From assembly GCA_965248735.1 (NCBI GenBank), contig OZ252146.1, positions 2,542,001 to 2,606,000 of the forward strand: DNA of 64,000 bases, given 5' to 3'. Made by a program: the position numbers and the translations under genes. A model generated the notes under the pieces. The model saw nothing but the letters and a program-made list of their open reading frames with translations, searched no databases and had not been told where the DNA came from. This DNA is from Aldehydirespirator sp965248735. Its GTDB lineage: Bacteria > Actinomycetota > Acidimicrobiia > Acidimicrobiales > Aldehydirespiratoraceae. Below, piece by piece: positions 16,967-26,274 of the stretch; the stretch's first letter is position 1, and the number at the start of each line of letters is the position of its first letter.

Positions 16967-18043
16967 GTGACTCACAATAGACCGCTACTCTGGCGAGCGC
17001 TCGCCGTCGTATTCGCCATGACTCTGATCGCCGGAGCCTGTAGCAGCGACGATGAGGCCGCCACTCCCGAGGCCGCACCCGACCTGCTCGACACAGTCAT
17101 CGACCGCGGCGAGCTGAACTGCGGCGTGTCCGGCTCGGCGGTGGCGTTCTCGGAGACCCAGCCCGACGGCTCCCAGACCGGCTTCGACGTCGACTACTGC
17201 CGTGCGGTGGCCGCGGCCATCTTCGGCGACGCTAATGCCGTGGTGTTCCATTCTCTGACCGCGGCCGAGCGGTTCACCGCGGTGCAGACCGGCACGGTGG
17301 ACGTGCTGATGCGCAACACCACCTGGACCCAGGGCCGTGACACCGAGGTGGGCATGGACTTTGGTCCGACTACCTACTACGACGGCCAGCAGATCATGGC
17401 CCGGGCCGACGACGGCTACACATCGCAGTCGACGGTGGCCGAAATCGGAGGTGCGGTCGTCTGCACCAACGCCGGCACCACTACCGAGCAGAACATCGCC
17501 GACGCGGCCGAGGCTGCCGGGGTGCAGATGACCCTCAACACCTTCGAGGACTTCGACATCGTCACCACGAACTTCATCGCGGGCGCCTGCGACGTGATCA
17601 CCACCGACGGTTCCGGCCTGGTAGGGCGCAAGGCCAACCAGCAGCCCGACGGCGAGGAGTGGGTGATCTTCCCGCCCACGCCGATCTCCAAGGAGCCCCT
17701 GGGGCCGACCTATGGCCAGAACGAGTCGCGCTTCGCCGACGTGGTGAACTGGACCGTCTACGCCACCATCATCGCCGATGAGAAGGGCATCAGCTCGGCC
17801 AACGTCGACGCCATGGCGGCCAGCCCGCCCGACGCCGAGGTCGGGCGCCTGCTCGGCGGCGAGGGCGAGCTCCAGAGCGCCATGGGCCTGGCCTCCGACG
17901 CCTTCCTCGAGGTGATCAAGCAGGTGGGCAACTACGACGAGATCTACTCCCGCCATCTGAACAAGGTGGGCCTGACCCGCGAGGGCTCGGCCAACGCCGG
18001 CTGGCTCGACGGCGGCCTGATCTACGCGCCTCCGGCCCGATAA
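16967..18043 (+). CDS. aapJ: general L-amino acid ABC transporter, substrate-binding lipoprotein
   Basis: Captures amino acids outside the cell for the AapQMP importer. 358 residues with a lipoprotein signal ending IAGAC (Cys25), then an Asp/Ala linker and a periplasmic-binding fold (family 3). GELNCGVSG and the FTAVQTGTVDVLMRNTTWT region are characteristic of the AapJ group. GTG start six bases after GGAGG (16956-16960). First gene of aapJ-aapQ-aapM-aapP. A broken paralogue lies directly upstream, which points to a former tandem duplication. Confidence 0.94.
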   Translation: MTHNRPLLWRALAVVFAMTLIAGACSSDDEAATPEAAPDLLDTVIDRGELNCGVSGSAVAFSETQPDGSQTGFDVDYCRAVAAAIFGDANAVVFHSLTAAERFTAVQTGTVDVLMRNTTWTQGRDTEVGMDFGPTTYYDGQQIMARADDGYTSQSTVAEIGGAVVCTNAGTTTEQNIADAAEAAGVQMTLNTFEDFDIVTTNFIAGACDVITTDGSGLVGRKANQQPDGEEWVIFPPTPISKEPLGPTYGQNESRFADVVNWTVYATIIADEKGISSANVDAMAASPPDAEVGRLLGGEGELQSAMGLASDAFLEVIKQVGNYDEIYSRHLNKVGLTREGSANAGWLDGGLIYAPPAR

Positions 18044-18096
18044 GGCCAAGCAACTTCAAAAAGCGTCACCCAAGCGACGCTCTCGTCTAGGTTTGC

Positions 18097-18126
18097 GGGG
18101 GCTCAGGGCCATGTCCCTGGGCCCCC
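18097..18126 (+). promoter_or_regulatory. strong intergenic hairpin between aapJ and aapQ
   Basis: GGGGGCTCAGGG (18097-18108) pairs with CCCTGGGCCCCC (18115-18126), 12 bp with one mismatch and a six-base loop; a smaller hairpin (AGCGTC/GACGCT) sits at about 18062-18081. There is no T-run. Such structures commonly lower expression of permease genes relative to the abundant binding protein; that role is inferred here. Confidence 0.6.
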
Positions 18127-18193
18127 GTTGCCGTTCCTATGACCGGATTCAATAACCGGAGTCCGCGACAAACCGCCTTGGAGGCGCCCCGGC

Positions 18194-19729
18194 GTGTCCA
18201 ACACTGAGCAAGCCACGCTGGCCGCGACCCAGTCGCAGCGTCCCCCGTTCTACCGGGACGCCACCGTCGTCAAGTGGCTGGCGCAGGTGCTGGCGCTCAT
18301 GTTGGTGCTGTTCGCGCTGATCTTCCTGTCGTCGCGGGCCCAGAGCAACCTAGAGGCCAAGGCCATAGGCACGGGCTACGACTTCCTGGGCACCGCGCTG
18401 GGCAGCGACTTGGGCTCGGGCATCGACACCAACCCCGACACCAGCGGCCGGGCCCTGTGGGTGGGCATGGTCAACACGATCCGCCTCTCGATAGGCGGGA
18501 TCATCGCGGCGACGATTCTGGGCGTGCTGGTCGGCGTCGGCCGGCTGTCGAGCAACTGGCTCGTCAAGAGGATCTCCAGCGTGTTCGTCGAGACGCTGCG
18601 CAACATCCCGCTGGTCGTCCAGATCATCCTGATCTTCGTGGTGATCGCCAGCCTGCCGAGAGTGCAGGCCGATCAGGGGCCGGTACCCGGCTGGCTGCAC
18701 ATCTCCAACAAGGGCGTGTCGATCCCGCGCGTGTTCTGGGGCGACGGCTTCTACCAGTGGATGGTTTTTATACTCATCGGCGCGGCGGTGGGCTGGTTCG
18801 TGATGCGCGCCCGGCGCCGTCGACACGAAGACAGCGGGCGCGAGACCTACCCGGCGCTCAGCTTCACCGCGGTCGTGGCCGTCTTCGGCGTGGTGGGCTG
18901 GTTCCTGCACCCGGTGTTCGGCTGGGTCGGCGACATTTTCGATGCCATCGCGGGGGCAGTCGACTCGCTGACCCAGGGAATCGTCCGGGTAGTGCTCTCG
19001 GTGCTGGCCGTGCTTGTCGCCGCGCAGTGGATCAGGCGCTTCCTGGCCAGGCGCCGCACCCCGGCCGGACTCATGAAGCTCACCGACGACGACTATTTCA
19101 GGATCATCTTCGCCGCGGCCGCTGCGGCGATCGCGATCCTGTTCGTCACGATCGGCTGGCCCGGACTGTCGAGCTGGATCATCAACTCCGGGCGCGATCT
19201 ATTCGAAGTGCTCGGCGACAAGTTCGGAGACGGCCGCAGCGGGCAGCCCATCGACGCCAAGCGGCCCGACATCGAACAGCTCGGCAACTTCCCCAACTAC
19301 GGCCCGGCCGGTCTGAACTTCACCCAGGGGCTGGCCGCGGTGTACTTCGGCGTGGTGCTGTACACCGCCGCCTTCGCCGCCGAGATCGTGCGGGGCGGCA
19401 TCCTGGCCGTGTCCAAGGGCCAGACCGAGGCGGCCCAGGCGGTCGGGCTGCGTCGCGTGACCATGCTGCGCCGGGTGATCCTGCCCCAGGCCTTCCGGGT
19501 GATCCTGCCTCCTCTGGGCAACCAGTACCTGAACCTCACCAAGAACACGTCGCTGGCCATCGCCATCGGCTACAGCGAACTGGTCCAGGTGGGCCAGACC
19601 GTTTACAACCAGACGGGCAAGACCCTCGAGGTGGTCTCCATCTGGATGCTGTTCTACCTGGCCTGCTCGCTGACCATCTCGGCAGTGGTGAACTTCTTCA
19701 ACGTCCGGCTCAAGATCGTGGAGCGCTGA
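18194..19729 (+). CDS. aapQ: amino acid ABC transporter permease AapQ
   Basis: Membrane subunit of the general amino acid importer. 511 residues, longer than typical His/Glu permeases, as usual for AapQ. About eight hydrophobic segments are visible, split by a hydrophilic insert near 205-215 and one near 285-300. The C-terminal 130 residues contain the ATPase-contacting EAA loop (EAAQAVGLRRVTMLRRVILPQAFR). GTG start. Only one base separates its stop from the aapM start. Confidence 0.93.
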   Translation: MSNTEQATLAATQSQRPPFYRDATVVKWLAQVLALMLVLFALIFLSSRAQSNLEAKAIGTGYDFLGTALGSDLGSGIDTNPDTSGRALWVGMVNTIRLSIGGIIAATILGVLVGVGRLSSNWLVKRISSVFVETLRNIPLVVQIILIFVVIASLPRVQADQGPVPGWLHISNKGVSIPRVFWGDGFYQWMVFILIGAAVGWFVMRARRRRHEDSGRETYPALSFTAVVAVFGVVGWFLHPVFGWVGDIFDAIAGAVDSLTQGIVRVVLSVLAVLVAAQWIRRFLARRRTPAGLMKLTDDDYFRIIFAAAAAAIAILFVTIGWPGLSSWIINSGRDLFEVLGDKFGDGRSGQPIDAKRPDIEQLGNFPNYGPAGLNFTQGLAAVYFGVVLYTAAFAAEIVRGGILAVSKGQTEAAQAVGLRRVTMLRRVILPQAFRVILPPLGNQYLNLTKNTSLAIAIGYSELVQVGQTVYNQTGKTLEVVSIWMLFYLACSLTISAVVNFFNVRLKIVER

Positions 19730-19730
19730 C

Positions 19731-21632
19731 GTGGAAGCGGTCCAACCCGAGGAAGCCCAGAGGCAAGACTCGTCCCCGCCGGAGCAGCCGAGCGTCCCGG
19801 CGGGCCGGTGGGTGCGCCAGAACCTGTTCTCCACTCCCTTCAACTCGATTCTGACGGTCGTCTTGGGGCTGCTGATCCTGCTCGTGGCGCGGAGTCTGCT
19901 CAACTTCGCGTTCAGCGAGGAGCGCGACTGGGACGCGGTGCGCACCAACATGCGGCTGCTGTTCACCCACGCCTACCCCGAGAGCCAGTACATCCGCATC
20001 TGGGTCTGCGTGGGAACCATCACGGTGCTGGCCGGGGTCTCGGTGGGCCTGCTCGCGAACCGCGGCCGCGGTGTGTCGATGAAGAAGGTCTCGATGAACC
20101 TGATGGGCATGGGCGGCGCCATAGCGCTCGGTGTGGTGCTGCGCGAGCCGTCGGTGCTCAAGGACTCGGAGGGAGCGGTGCTGCGCAACGACGACGGAGT
20201 CATCCGGGAGTCGTTCGCCGAGGCCATGGCTGACCGCTGGGCCTGGTGGCTCGTTGCTCTGCTGCTTGCAGGTGCGGGCGCGGCGCTGTGGAACGGCCTC
20301 GGCGACGCCAAGCGTCGCAGCACCTTCGTGCCGTCGGTCGAGCTGGCCGTCGGGCTGATGGGACTGCTGGTGCTGTCGGGGTGGATCTATCCGTGGGGCC
20401 ACTACGCGTTCGTGGACGGGGAGTTCATCGCCGAGCCGGGCCGCACCGTGGCCATGTCCACCAAGTTCCCCTGGACGGTGATGTGGCTGCTGCTGGTGGC
20501 CACTATCGCCGCAGGCCGCCAGGTCCGGGGCCGCGCCTCCGAGAAGAGGATCAAGCTAGCGGTGAACCTCGCCTGGCTGGTGTGCCCGTTCGCGCTGTTC
20601 TGGGTGGTGCTGAGAGACCCCGACCTCGACTGGGGACGGGTCGTCTCGGTGGACATTCCCATCGCGGTCTTCTTCGCAGTCGTCGGAGGCGCGGTGGTCT
20701 GGGTGCTGACCAACCCCAGGATCGGGGAGCTGGGCCGCATCATCGCGGTGGTGCTGGTGGTCGTGGCCGCCTTCAACTGGGTCGCGGCCTTCTTCGGCTG
20801 GTACCCGATGCTGCAGAAGGTGCGGCTGAGCTTCCTGATCCTGGCCCTGATGGCGCTGCTGGCCCACAACTTCGCGGGGGACCGTGCCCAGCGATTGCGA
20901 GTCGTGGCGCTATGGGTGGGGGCCATGGGCGTCTTCCACTATCTGGTCACGCTGATCAACGCTCCGTCCACGGTCAAGACCCCCACTGACGCGCTCATCG
21001 GCGGATTCGCGATCACCTTGATCGTGGCGGTGTTCACGCTGCTGTTCTCGTTCCCGCTGGGAGTGCTGCTGGCGCTGGCTCGCACGTCCAAGCTGTCGAT
21101 CTTCCGGTTGCTGGCGACCAGCTATATAGAGGCGATCAGGGGCATACCGCTGATCACGATCCTGATCTTCTTCACCATCATCCTGCCGCTGTTCCTGCCC
21201 GAGGGAATGGGCGTCAGCGAGCTTGTCGGCGCGACGCTGGGCTACACCCTGTTCTCAGCCGGCTACCTGGCCGAGAACGTGCGGGGCGGGCTGCAGAACA
21301 TACGCCGCGGCCAGTATGAGGCATCCGATGCGGTGGGCCTGACCACGGTGCAGCGCACCATGTTCATCGTCTTGCCCCAGGCGTTGCGGGTGTCGATCCC
21401 GCCGCTGGTCGGCCAGGTGATCGCCACCTTCAAGGAGACGTCGCTTCTGGTCATCATCGGGATCTTCGAACTCCTCAAGATCGGCTACAGCGTCATTCCC
21501 GCCCAGACCGAGTTCCTCGGTGTCAAGCGGGAGGGCGTGCTGTTCGTGTCGCTGATCTACTGGGTGTTGGCCTACAGCATGTCCAAGCACAGCCAGCGGC
21601 TGGAGAGGCGCCTCGGGGCGGGGGAGCGCTAG
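19731..21632 (+). CDS. aapM: amino acid ABC transporter permease AapM, enlarged
   Basis: Second permease of the importer. The C-terminal ~230 residues are the conserved permease domain with its EAA loop (EASDAVGLTTVQRTMFIVLPQALR). At 633 residues the protein is much longer than Rhizobium AapM (about 385 residues). The first ~390 residues hold roughly eight extra hydrophobic segments with little motif content, so this looks like a lineage extension of the membrane part. GTG start directly after aapQ. Confidence 0.9.
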   Translation: MEAVQPEEAQRQDSSPPEQPSVPAGRWVRQNLFSTPFNSILTVVLGLLILLVARSLLNFAFSEERDWDAVRTNMRLLFTHAYPESQYIRIWVCVGTITVLAGVSVGLLANRGRGVSMKKVSMNLMGMGGAIALGVVLREPSVLKDSEGAVLRNDDGVIRESFAEAMADRWAWWLVALLLAGAGAALWNGLGDAKRRSTFVPSVELAVGLMGLLVLSGWIYPWGHYAFVDGEFIAEPGRTVAMSTKFPWTVMWLLLVATIAAGRQVRGRASEKRIKLAVNLAWLVCPFALFWVVLRDPDLDWGRVVSVDIPIAVFFAVVGGAVVWVLTNPRIGELGRIIAVVLVVVAAFNWVAAFFGWYPMLQKVRLSFLILALMALLAHNFAGDRAQRLRVVALWVGAMGVFHYLVTLINAPSTVKTPTDALIGGFAITLIVAVFTLLFSFPLGVLLALARTSKLSIFRLLATSYIEAIRGIPLITILIFFTIILPLFLPEGMGVSELVGATLGYTLFSAGYLAENVRGGLQNIRRGQYEASDAVGLTTVQRTMFIVLPQALRVSIPPLVGQVIATFKETSLLVIIGIFELLKIGYSVIPAQTEFLGVKREGVLFVSLIYWVLAYSMSKHSQRLERRLGAGER

Positions 21633-21758
21633 GAGCGCCCCGATGCATGAAGATGGGAGTGCTGGCATCCGTCAAGCTACGAGTGACGCGATCCACCAGA
21701 ACTATGGAAAGCTGCCGACAACAGGCCGGCGAGGCCTGACCGCAGGGGGGATAGTGCC

Positions 21759-22538
<780 letters not shown>

Positions 22539-22561
22539 CCCCGACCGGCGGCAAGCCTCGG

Positions 22562-22610
22562 TAGCGTCGGGCGTCATGGCTGTCCCCGAGGCCCGGTAGC
22601 GTCCGGCTCC
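22562..22610 (+). promoter_or_regulatory. duplicated -10/start region before dop with a 7-codon ORF
   Basis: Two imperfect tandem copies of the same stretch are present: TAGCGT-N8-ATGGCTGTCCCC (22562-22587) and TAGCGT-N8-GTGGCTGTCCCC (22597-22622). The second copy starts dop. The first opens a 7-codon frame (MAVPEAR, 22576-22599) whose TAG stop is part of the second TAGCGT box. Both look like leaderless promoters, so this may be a duplicated promoter-start or a short upstream ORF affecting dop. Confidence 0.6.
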
Positions 22611-24128
22611 GTGGCTGTCCCCAAGACGCTCGGCCTTGAGACCGAGTACGGCATCGTCCACCGGGGAGCCTCCGAGCCCAACCCGATCTCGGCGTCGTCG
22701 CTGCTGATCAACGCCTACCTGCTCGCCCACGGGCAGGCGACCGAGCCGGGCCGGGCCGCGGTGGGCTGGGACTTCACCGACGAGACTCCAGCCAACGACG
22801 CCCGAGGCGGCCCGTCGGCAGGCTCGCTCGCGCCGGAGATCGAGACCCATCTCGTGAATGCGGTGCTCACCAACGGCGCCCGCTATTACGTGGACCACGC
22901 CCACCCGGAGCTGTCCACCCCCGAGTGCGCGGACGCCCGCTCGGTGGTCCTCTATGACCGGGCCGCCGAGCTGATCGCGGCCCGCTCGATGGAGGCGGTA
23001 CGGCTTCTGCTGCCGCCGGGCGAGGAGATCGTCGTCTACAAGAACAACTCCGACGGCAAGGGCAACAGCTACGGCTGCCACGAGAACTACCTGGTGAGCC
23101 GGGCCGTGCCGTTCTCGCGCATCGTCACCCACGCCACCGCGCACTTCGTGACCCGCCAGATCTTCACCGGGGCCGGCAAGATGGGCCGCGAGACTTCGGG
23201 GATGCGCCTCGACGAGGCCGGCTACCAGCTCTCCCAGCGGGCCGACTTCATCGAGGAGGAGGTCGGCCTGGAGACCACCCTCAAGCGTCCCATCGTCAAC
23301 ACCCGCGACGAGCCTCACGCCGACGCGGCCAAGTACCGGCGCCTGCATGTGATCGTGGGCGACGCCAACATGTCGCAGGTCGCGACGTTCCTCAAGGTCG
23401 GCACGACCGCGCTGGTCATGGCCATGACCGAGGACGACGCCATGCCCCGCGAGTTCCGGTTCGCGACGCCGGTGGCCACGTTGCGCCAGGTGAGCTGCGA
23501 CCTCTCGCTGCGCCAGCCGCTGGAGCTCGCCGACGGCACCACCATCACTGCGGTGGGAGTGCAGTGGGAGCTGCTGGCCGCGGCCCGGGCCTACATAGAG
23601 CAGGGGGGCGCGGCCGCGGTCGGCGGCGAGGTCGCGCACGAGGTGCTGGCCCGCTGGGAGGAGGTGCTCGGCGGCCTCGAGCGCGATCCGGCCGCGCTGG
23701 CCGGCCAGATCGACTGGGTGGCCAAGCTCAGGCTGCTGGAGGGATTCAGGGACCGCCATGGCCTCGACTTCCAGGACGCTCGCCTGCGGGCTTTGGACAT
23801 CCAGTATCACGACCTGCGTCCGGACCGGTCCCTGGCTGCCCGGGCGGGGCTGGAGACGCTGGTGGACGAGGCCGCGGCCACCGCGGCCATGACCGAGCCC
23901 CCGCCCGATACCCGGGCCTTCTTCAGGGGTCGCTGCCTGCAGAAGTTCGCGGCCGAGGTGGTGGCGGCCAACTGGGATTCGATCGTCTTCGACGTGGGCG
24001 AGGGCTCGCTGCGACGGGTCTCGATGACCGAGCCGATGCGGGGAACCGTCGCCCATGTGGGCGCCCTGTTCGACGAGTGCGGCTCCGCCGCGGAGCTCCT
24101 GCGCCGCTTGGGCTCGGCGGGCGCCTAA
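22611..24128 (+). CDS. dop: Pup deamidase/depupylase
   Basis: Glutamine-synthetase-like enzyme that removes Pup from proteins and, where Pup ends in Gln, deamidates it. 505 residues. The N-terminal GLETEYGIV with its catalytic-site glutamates, the insertion near residues 56-76 (Dop-loop), YKNNSDGKGNSYGCHENYL and NTRDEPHADAAKYRRLHVIVGD are all family hallmarks. In this genome Pup already ends in Glu, so depupylation should be the main activity. Starts at GTG 22611; followed by pup after 46 bases. Confidence 0.96.
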   Translation: MAVPKTLGLETEYGIVHRGASEPNPISASSLLINAYLLAHGQATEPGRAAVGWDFTDETPANDARGGPSAGSLAPEIETHLVNAVLTNGARYYVDHAHPELSTPECADARSVVLYDRAAELIAARSMEAVRLLLPPGEEIVVYKNNSDGKGNSYGCHENYLVSRAVPFSRIVTHATAHFVTRQIFTGAGKMGRETSGMRLDEAGYQLSQRADFIEEEVGLETTLKRPIVNTRDEPHADAAKYRRLHVIVGDANMSQVATFLKVGTTALVMAMTEDDAMPREFRFATPVATLRQVSCDLSLRQPLELADGTTITAVGVQWELLAAARAYIEQGGAAAVGGEVAHEVLARWEEVLGGLERDPAALAGQIDWVAKLRLLEGFRDRHGLDFQDARLRALDIQYHDLRPDRSLAARAGLETLVDEAAATAAMTEPPPDTRAFFRGRCLQKFAAEVVAANWDSIVFDVGEGSLRRVSMTEPMRGTVAHVGALFDECGSAAELLRRLGSAGA

Positions 24129-24174
24129 CCTCTTTCGACAAGGCAGGGGAAAACACCGAGCCGGGAGGAACCCA

Positions 24175-24369
24175 GTGGTCGAACGAGAGCAGATCCGCAA
24201 GCCGGCGCCGTCGCCCCGCGAGCAGTCGGCGGAGGAGTCGCCGCCGGTGTCCGAGCGAGGCTCCGACATCAAGGACCAGCTCGACGACCTGCTCGACGAG
24301 ATCGACGAGGTGCTTGAGACCAACGCCGAGGACTTCGTGAAGAGCTACATCCAAAAGGGCGGCGAGTGA
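24175..24369 (+). CDS. pup: prokaryotic ubiquitin-like protein Pup
   Basis: 64-residue, mostly disordered modifier that PafA attaches to lysines to mark proteins for the proteasome. The helical Mpa-binding region (DIKDQLDDLLDEIDEVL) and the C-terminus SYIQKGGE are present. The last residue is Glu, so no deamidation is needed before ligation. Start GTG at 24175, six bases after GGAGG (24164-24168). The stop overlaps prcB as GTGA. Confidence 0.97.
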   Translation: MVEREQIRKPAPSPREQSAEESPPVSERGSDIKDQLDDLLDEIDEVLETNAEDFVKSYIQKGGE

Positions 24370-25199
24370 TCCTTCCCCGCTTCGGACTGCACGACGATCC
24401 CGGCCCCAACTTTGCCGCGCTGCTGCGCCGCACCAGCTCCGGAGCCGAGGCCGCTCCGCTCGCCGCCGCCGAGCGCTCAGGGGCGGTGCCGTCGATGGAG
24501 ATCCCCCACGGCACGACCTGCGTGGCCGTCCGCTACCAATCCGGCGTGGTGCTGGCCGGTGACCGGCGGGCCACCGCGGGGCATCTGATCAGCAACCACC
24601 GCATCGAGAAGGTGTTCCCGGCCGACCGCCACTCCGGCGTGGCCATCGCGGGCGCGGCCGGCCCCTCCACCGAGATGGTGCGACTGTTCCAGCTGCAGCT
24701 CGAACACTACGAGAAGGTGGAGGGCACGCCGATAAGCCTCGAGGGCAAGGCCAACCAGCTGGGCCAGATGGTGAGGGCCAACCTGCCCGCGGCCATGCAG
24801 GGCCTGGTGGTGGTGCCCATCTTCGCGGGCTTCGACAACGCGGCCTCCACGGGCCGGATCTTCGAGTACGACGTCACCGGCGGGCGCTACGAGGAGCGCG
24901 ACCACGCGGCCACCGGCTCGGGCTCGCTGCACGCCGACACCGTGGTGAAGATCGGGTTCCGCCGGTCGATGGCGAGGGCCGCGGCCGTGGACCTGGTGCT
25001 GGATGCGCTGTTCGTCGCCTCCGACGCCGATTCGGCCACCGCCGGCCCCGACCCGGTACGCGACGTGTTCCCGGTGGTGGCGGTGATAAACGCCGACGGC
25101 TACCACCGCCTCGACGACGCAGAGTTACGCCGTCGCACCGAGCGGCTGCTGCGCCGCCACCGCAGCCGGCGGGGCACCGACGGGGGTGGTGCGTCATGA
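24366..25199 (+). CDS. prcB: 20S proteasome beta subunit
   Basis: Proteolytic subunit of the core particle. 277 residues. A 49-residue propeptide precedes the processing site HG-TT (G49/T50), leaving Thr50 as the N-terminal nucleophile; GDRRATAG and the conserved Lys and Asp environment follow. GTG start overlaps the pup stop. The last ~20 residues are Arg/Gly rich. Its stop overlaps a 15-codon mini-ORF that in turn overlaps prcA. Confidence 0.96.
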   Translation: MILPRFGLHDDPGPNFAALLRRTSSGAEAAPLAAAERSGAVPSMEIPHGTTCVAVRYQSGVVLAGDRRATAGHLISNHRIEKVFPADRHSGVAIAGAAGPSTEMVRLFQLQLEHYEKVEGTPISLEGKANQLGQMVRANLPAAMQGLVVVPIFAGFDNAASTGRIFEYDVTGGRYEERDHAATGSGSLHADTVVKIGFRRSMARAAAVDLVLDALFVASDADSATAGPDPVRDVFPVVAVINADGYHRLDDAELRRRTERLLRRHRSRRGTDGGGAS

Positions 25200-25243
25200 C
25201 CATGGCCTCGCGGGGCCGGAGCCGGGGGGCTGACTCGTCATGA
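25196..25243 (+). CDS. 15-codon bridging ORF between prcB and prcA
   Basis: ATG 25196 overlaps the prcB stop (ATGA) and its own TGA (25241-25243) overlaps the prcA start (ATGA). The start context CGTCATGACCATG occurs at both ends, so it arose by a short duplication. It probably keeps ribosomes coupled from prcB to prcA; the peptide itself (MTMASRGRSRGADSS) has no visible function. Confidence 0.5.
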   Translation: MTMASRGRSRGADSS

Positions 25244-25926
25244 CCATGCCCTTCTACGCGCCGCCGGAACAGGTGATGAAGGACAAGGCCGACTATGCCC
25301 GCAAGGGCATCGCCCGGGGCCGGAGCCTGGTCGCCTTCCGCTACCACGGCGGCATCGCCATCGTGGCCGAGAACACCTCCAGCACCCTGCGCAAGGTGAG
25401 CGAGATCTACGACCGCATCGCCTTCGCAGGGGTGGGCCGCTACAACGAGTTCGACCAACTTCGCATCGCCGGGGTGCGCCACGCCGATCTGAAGGGCTTC
25501 GCCTTCAGCCGCGAGGACGTCGATGCCCGCAGCCTGGCCAACGCCTACGCCCAGAGCCTCGGGCAGGTCTTCACCCACGAGATCAAGCCGATGGAGGTGG
25601 AGATCCTGGTGGCCGAGATCGGCCTGGACGCCGACGGCCGGGGCGACCAGCTGTTCCACATCCTCTATGACGGGACGGTCGTGGACGAGGACAACTGGGT
25701 CGTGCTCGGCGGTGAGACCGAGACGATCGTCGAGCGTTTCGCCGAAGCGCTCTCGGCCGTGCCGCCGTCGCTGCAGGACGGCGTTCGGGCCGCGGTGGCC
25801 TCTCTGGCCGGCCCCGAACGCACCCTCGGCCCCGAGAGCCTCGAGGTAGCCGTGCTCGACCGCGCCAACGACCGCCGGGCCTTCCGCCGCCTCAGCGACG
25901 ACGAGGTCGCTGCGCTCCTCTCCTGA
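25240..25926 (+). CDS. prcA: 20S proteasome alpha subunit
   Basis: Forms the outer rings of the proteasome that gate entry and dock Mpa. 228 residues. The N-terminal MPFYAPPEQVMKDKADYARKGIARGRSLVAF and the ENTSSTLRKVSEIYDRIAFAGVGRYNEFDQLR stretch are typical of actinobacterial PrcA. Intact. Two further partial prcA sequences occur in the window (26653-27190 and inside 45950-46348). In most actinobacteria pafA follows directly; here the accessory region begins. Confidence 0.96.
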   Translation: MTMPFYAPPEQVMKDKADYARKGIARGRSLVAFRYHGGIAIVAENTSSTLRKVSEIYDRIAFAGVGRYNEFDQLRIAGVRHADLKGFAFSREDVDARSLANAYAQSLGQVFTHEIKPMEVEILVAEIGLDADGRGDQLFHILYDGTVVDEDNWVVLGGETETIVERFAEALSAVPPSLQDGVRAAVASLAGPERTLGPESLEVAVLDRANDRRAFRRLSDDEVAALLS

Positions 25927-25930
25927 ATTG

Positions 25931-25981
25931 GCTTGCGTCGCAACGGGGTCGAGGAAACTATCCGGGTCACCCACCCGACCA
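25931..25981 (+). other. short remnants matching the RelA/SpoT gene and its neighbour
   Basis: Bases 25931-25958 match 27743-27770 inside the RelA/SpoT-domain gene in 24 of 28 positions (first 16 identical). Bases 25960-25980 match 28292-28312 in the following gene with one difference. The two scraps are adjacent here but about 520 bp apart in the intact pair, so they look like the residue of a second copy that has lost its middle. Confidence 0.55.
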
Positions 25982-26033
25982 ATTTCGGCGGAGGCCTCAA
26001 GTCTGGCGGTTGTGGAATATAATGAAATTGCTG

Positions 26034-26039
26034 TAGGGT
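26034..26039 (+). promoter_or_regulatory. -10 box of the vapB-like gene
   Basis: TAGGGT ends seven bases before the ATG at 26047, and TTGTGG lies 18 bases upstream as a possible -35. There is no Shine-Dalgarno site, so a leaderless transcript is likely. A TATAAT also occurs at 26018-26023. Confidence 0.45.
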
Positions 26040-26046
26040 TGAGATC

Positions 26047-26274
26047 ATGGCTACCTTCGCAATCCGGTTCGACGAGGATGATGAACGGATCCTCGACGAA
26101 CTGGCCCCCGAGTTCGGGGGGAGGTCGGCTGCCGTGCGCCAGGCGTTGCGGCGACTCGCTGAGGACCGCAGGCGCCGCGACGAGCTCGATGCCTTCGTGG
26201 AGTCATGGAACGACGAGGCTGGGCCCGTTGACGAGAGCAAGGTTTCCGAGATGGCCCGGCGCTACGGACTGTGA
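26047..26274 (+). CDS. ribbon-helix-helix antitoxin (VapB/CopG-like)
   Basis: 75 residues. The N-terminal strand TFAIRFDEDDERILDEL followed by a helical AAVRQALRRLAEDRR segment is the ribbon-helix-helix DNA-binding arrangement of VapB/CopG antitoxins. Such proteins repress their own promoter and neutralise a downstream toxin. The stop overlaps the start of a PIN-domain frame (GTGA), but that toxin is truncated, so the antitoxin is now probably an orphan. Confidence 0.75.
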   Translation: MATFAIRFDEDDERILDELAPEFGGRSAAVRQALRRLAEDRRRRDELDAFVESWNDEAGPVDESKVSEMARRYGL

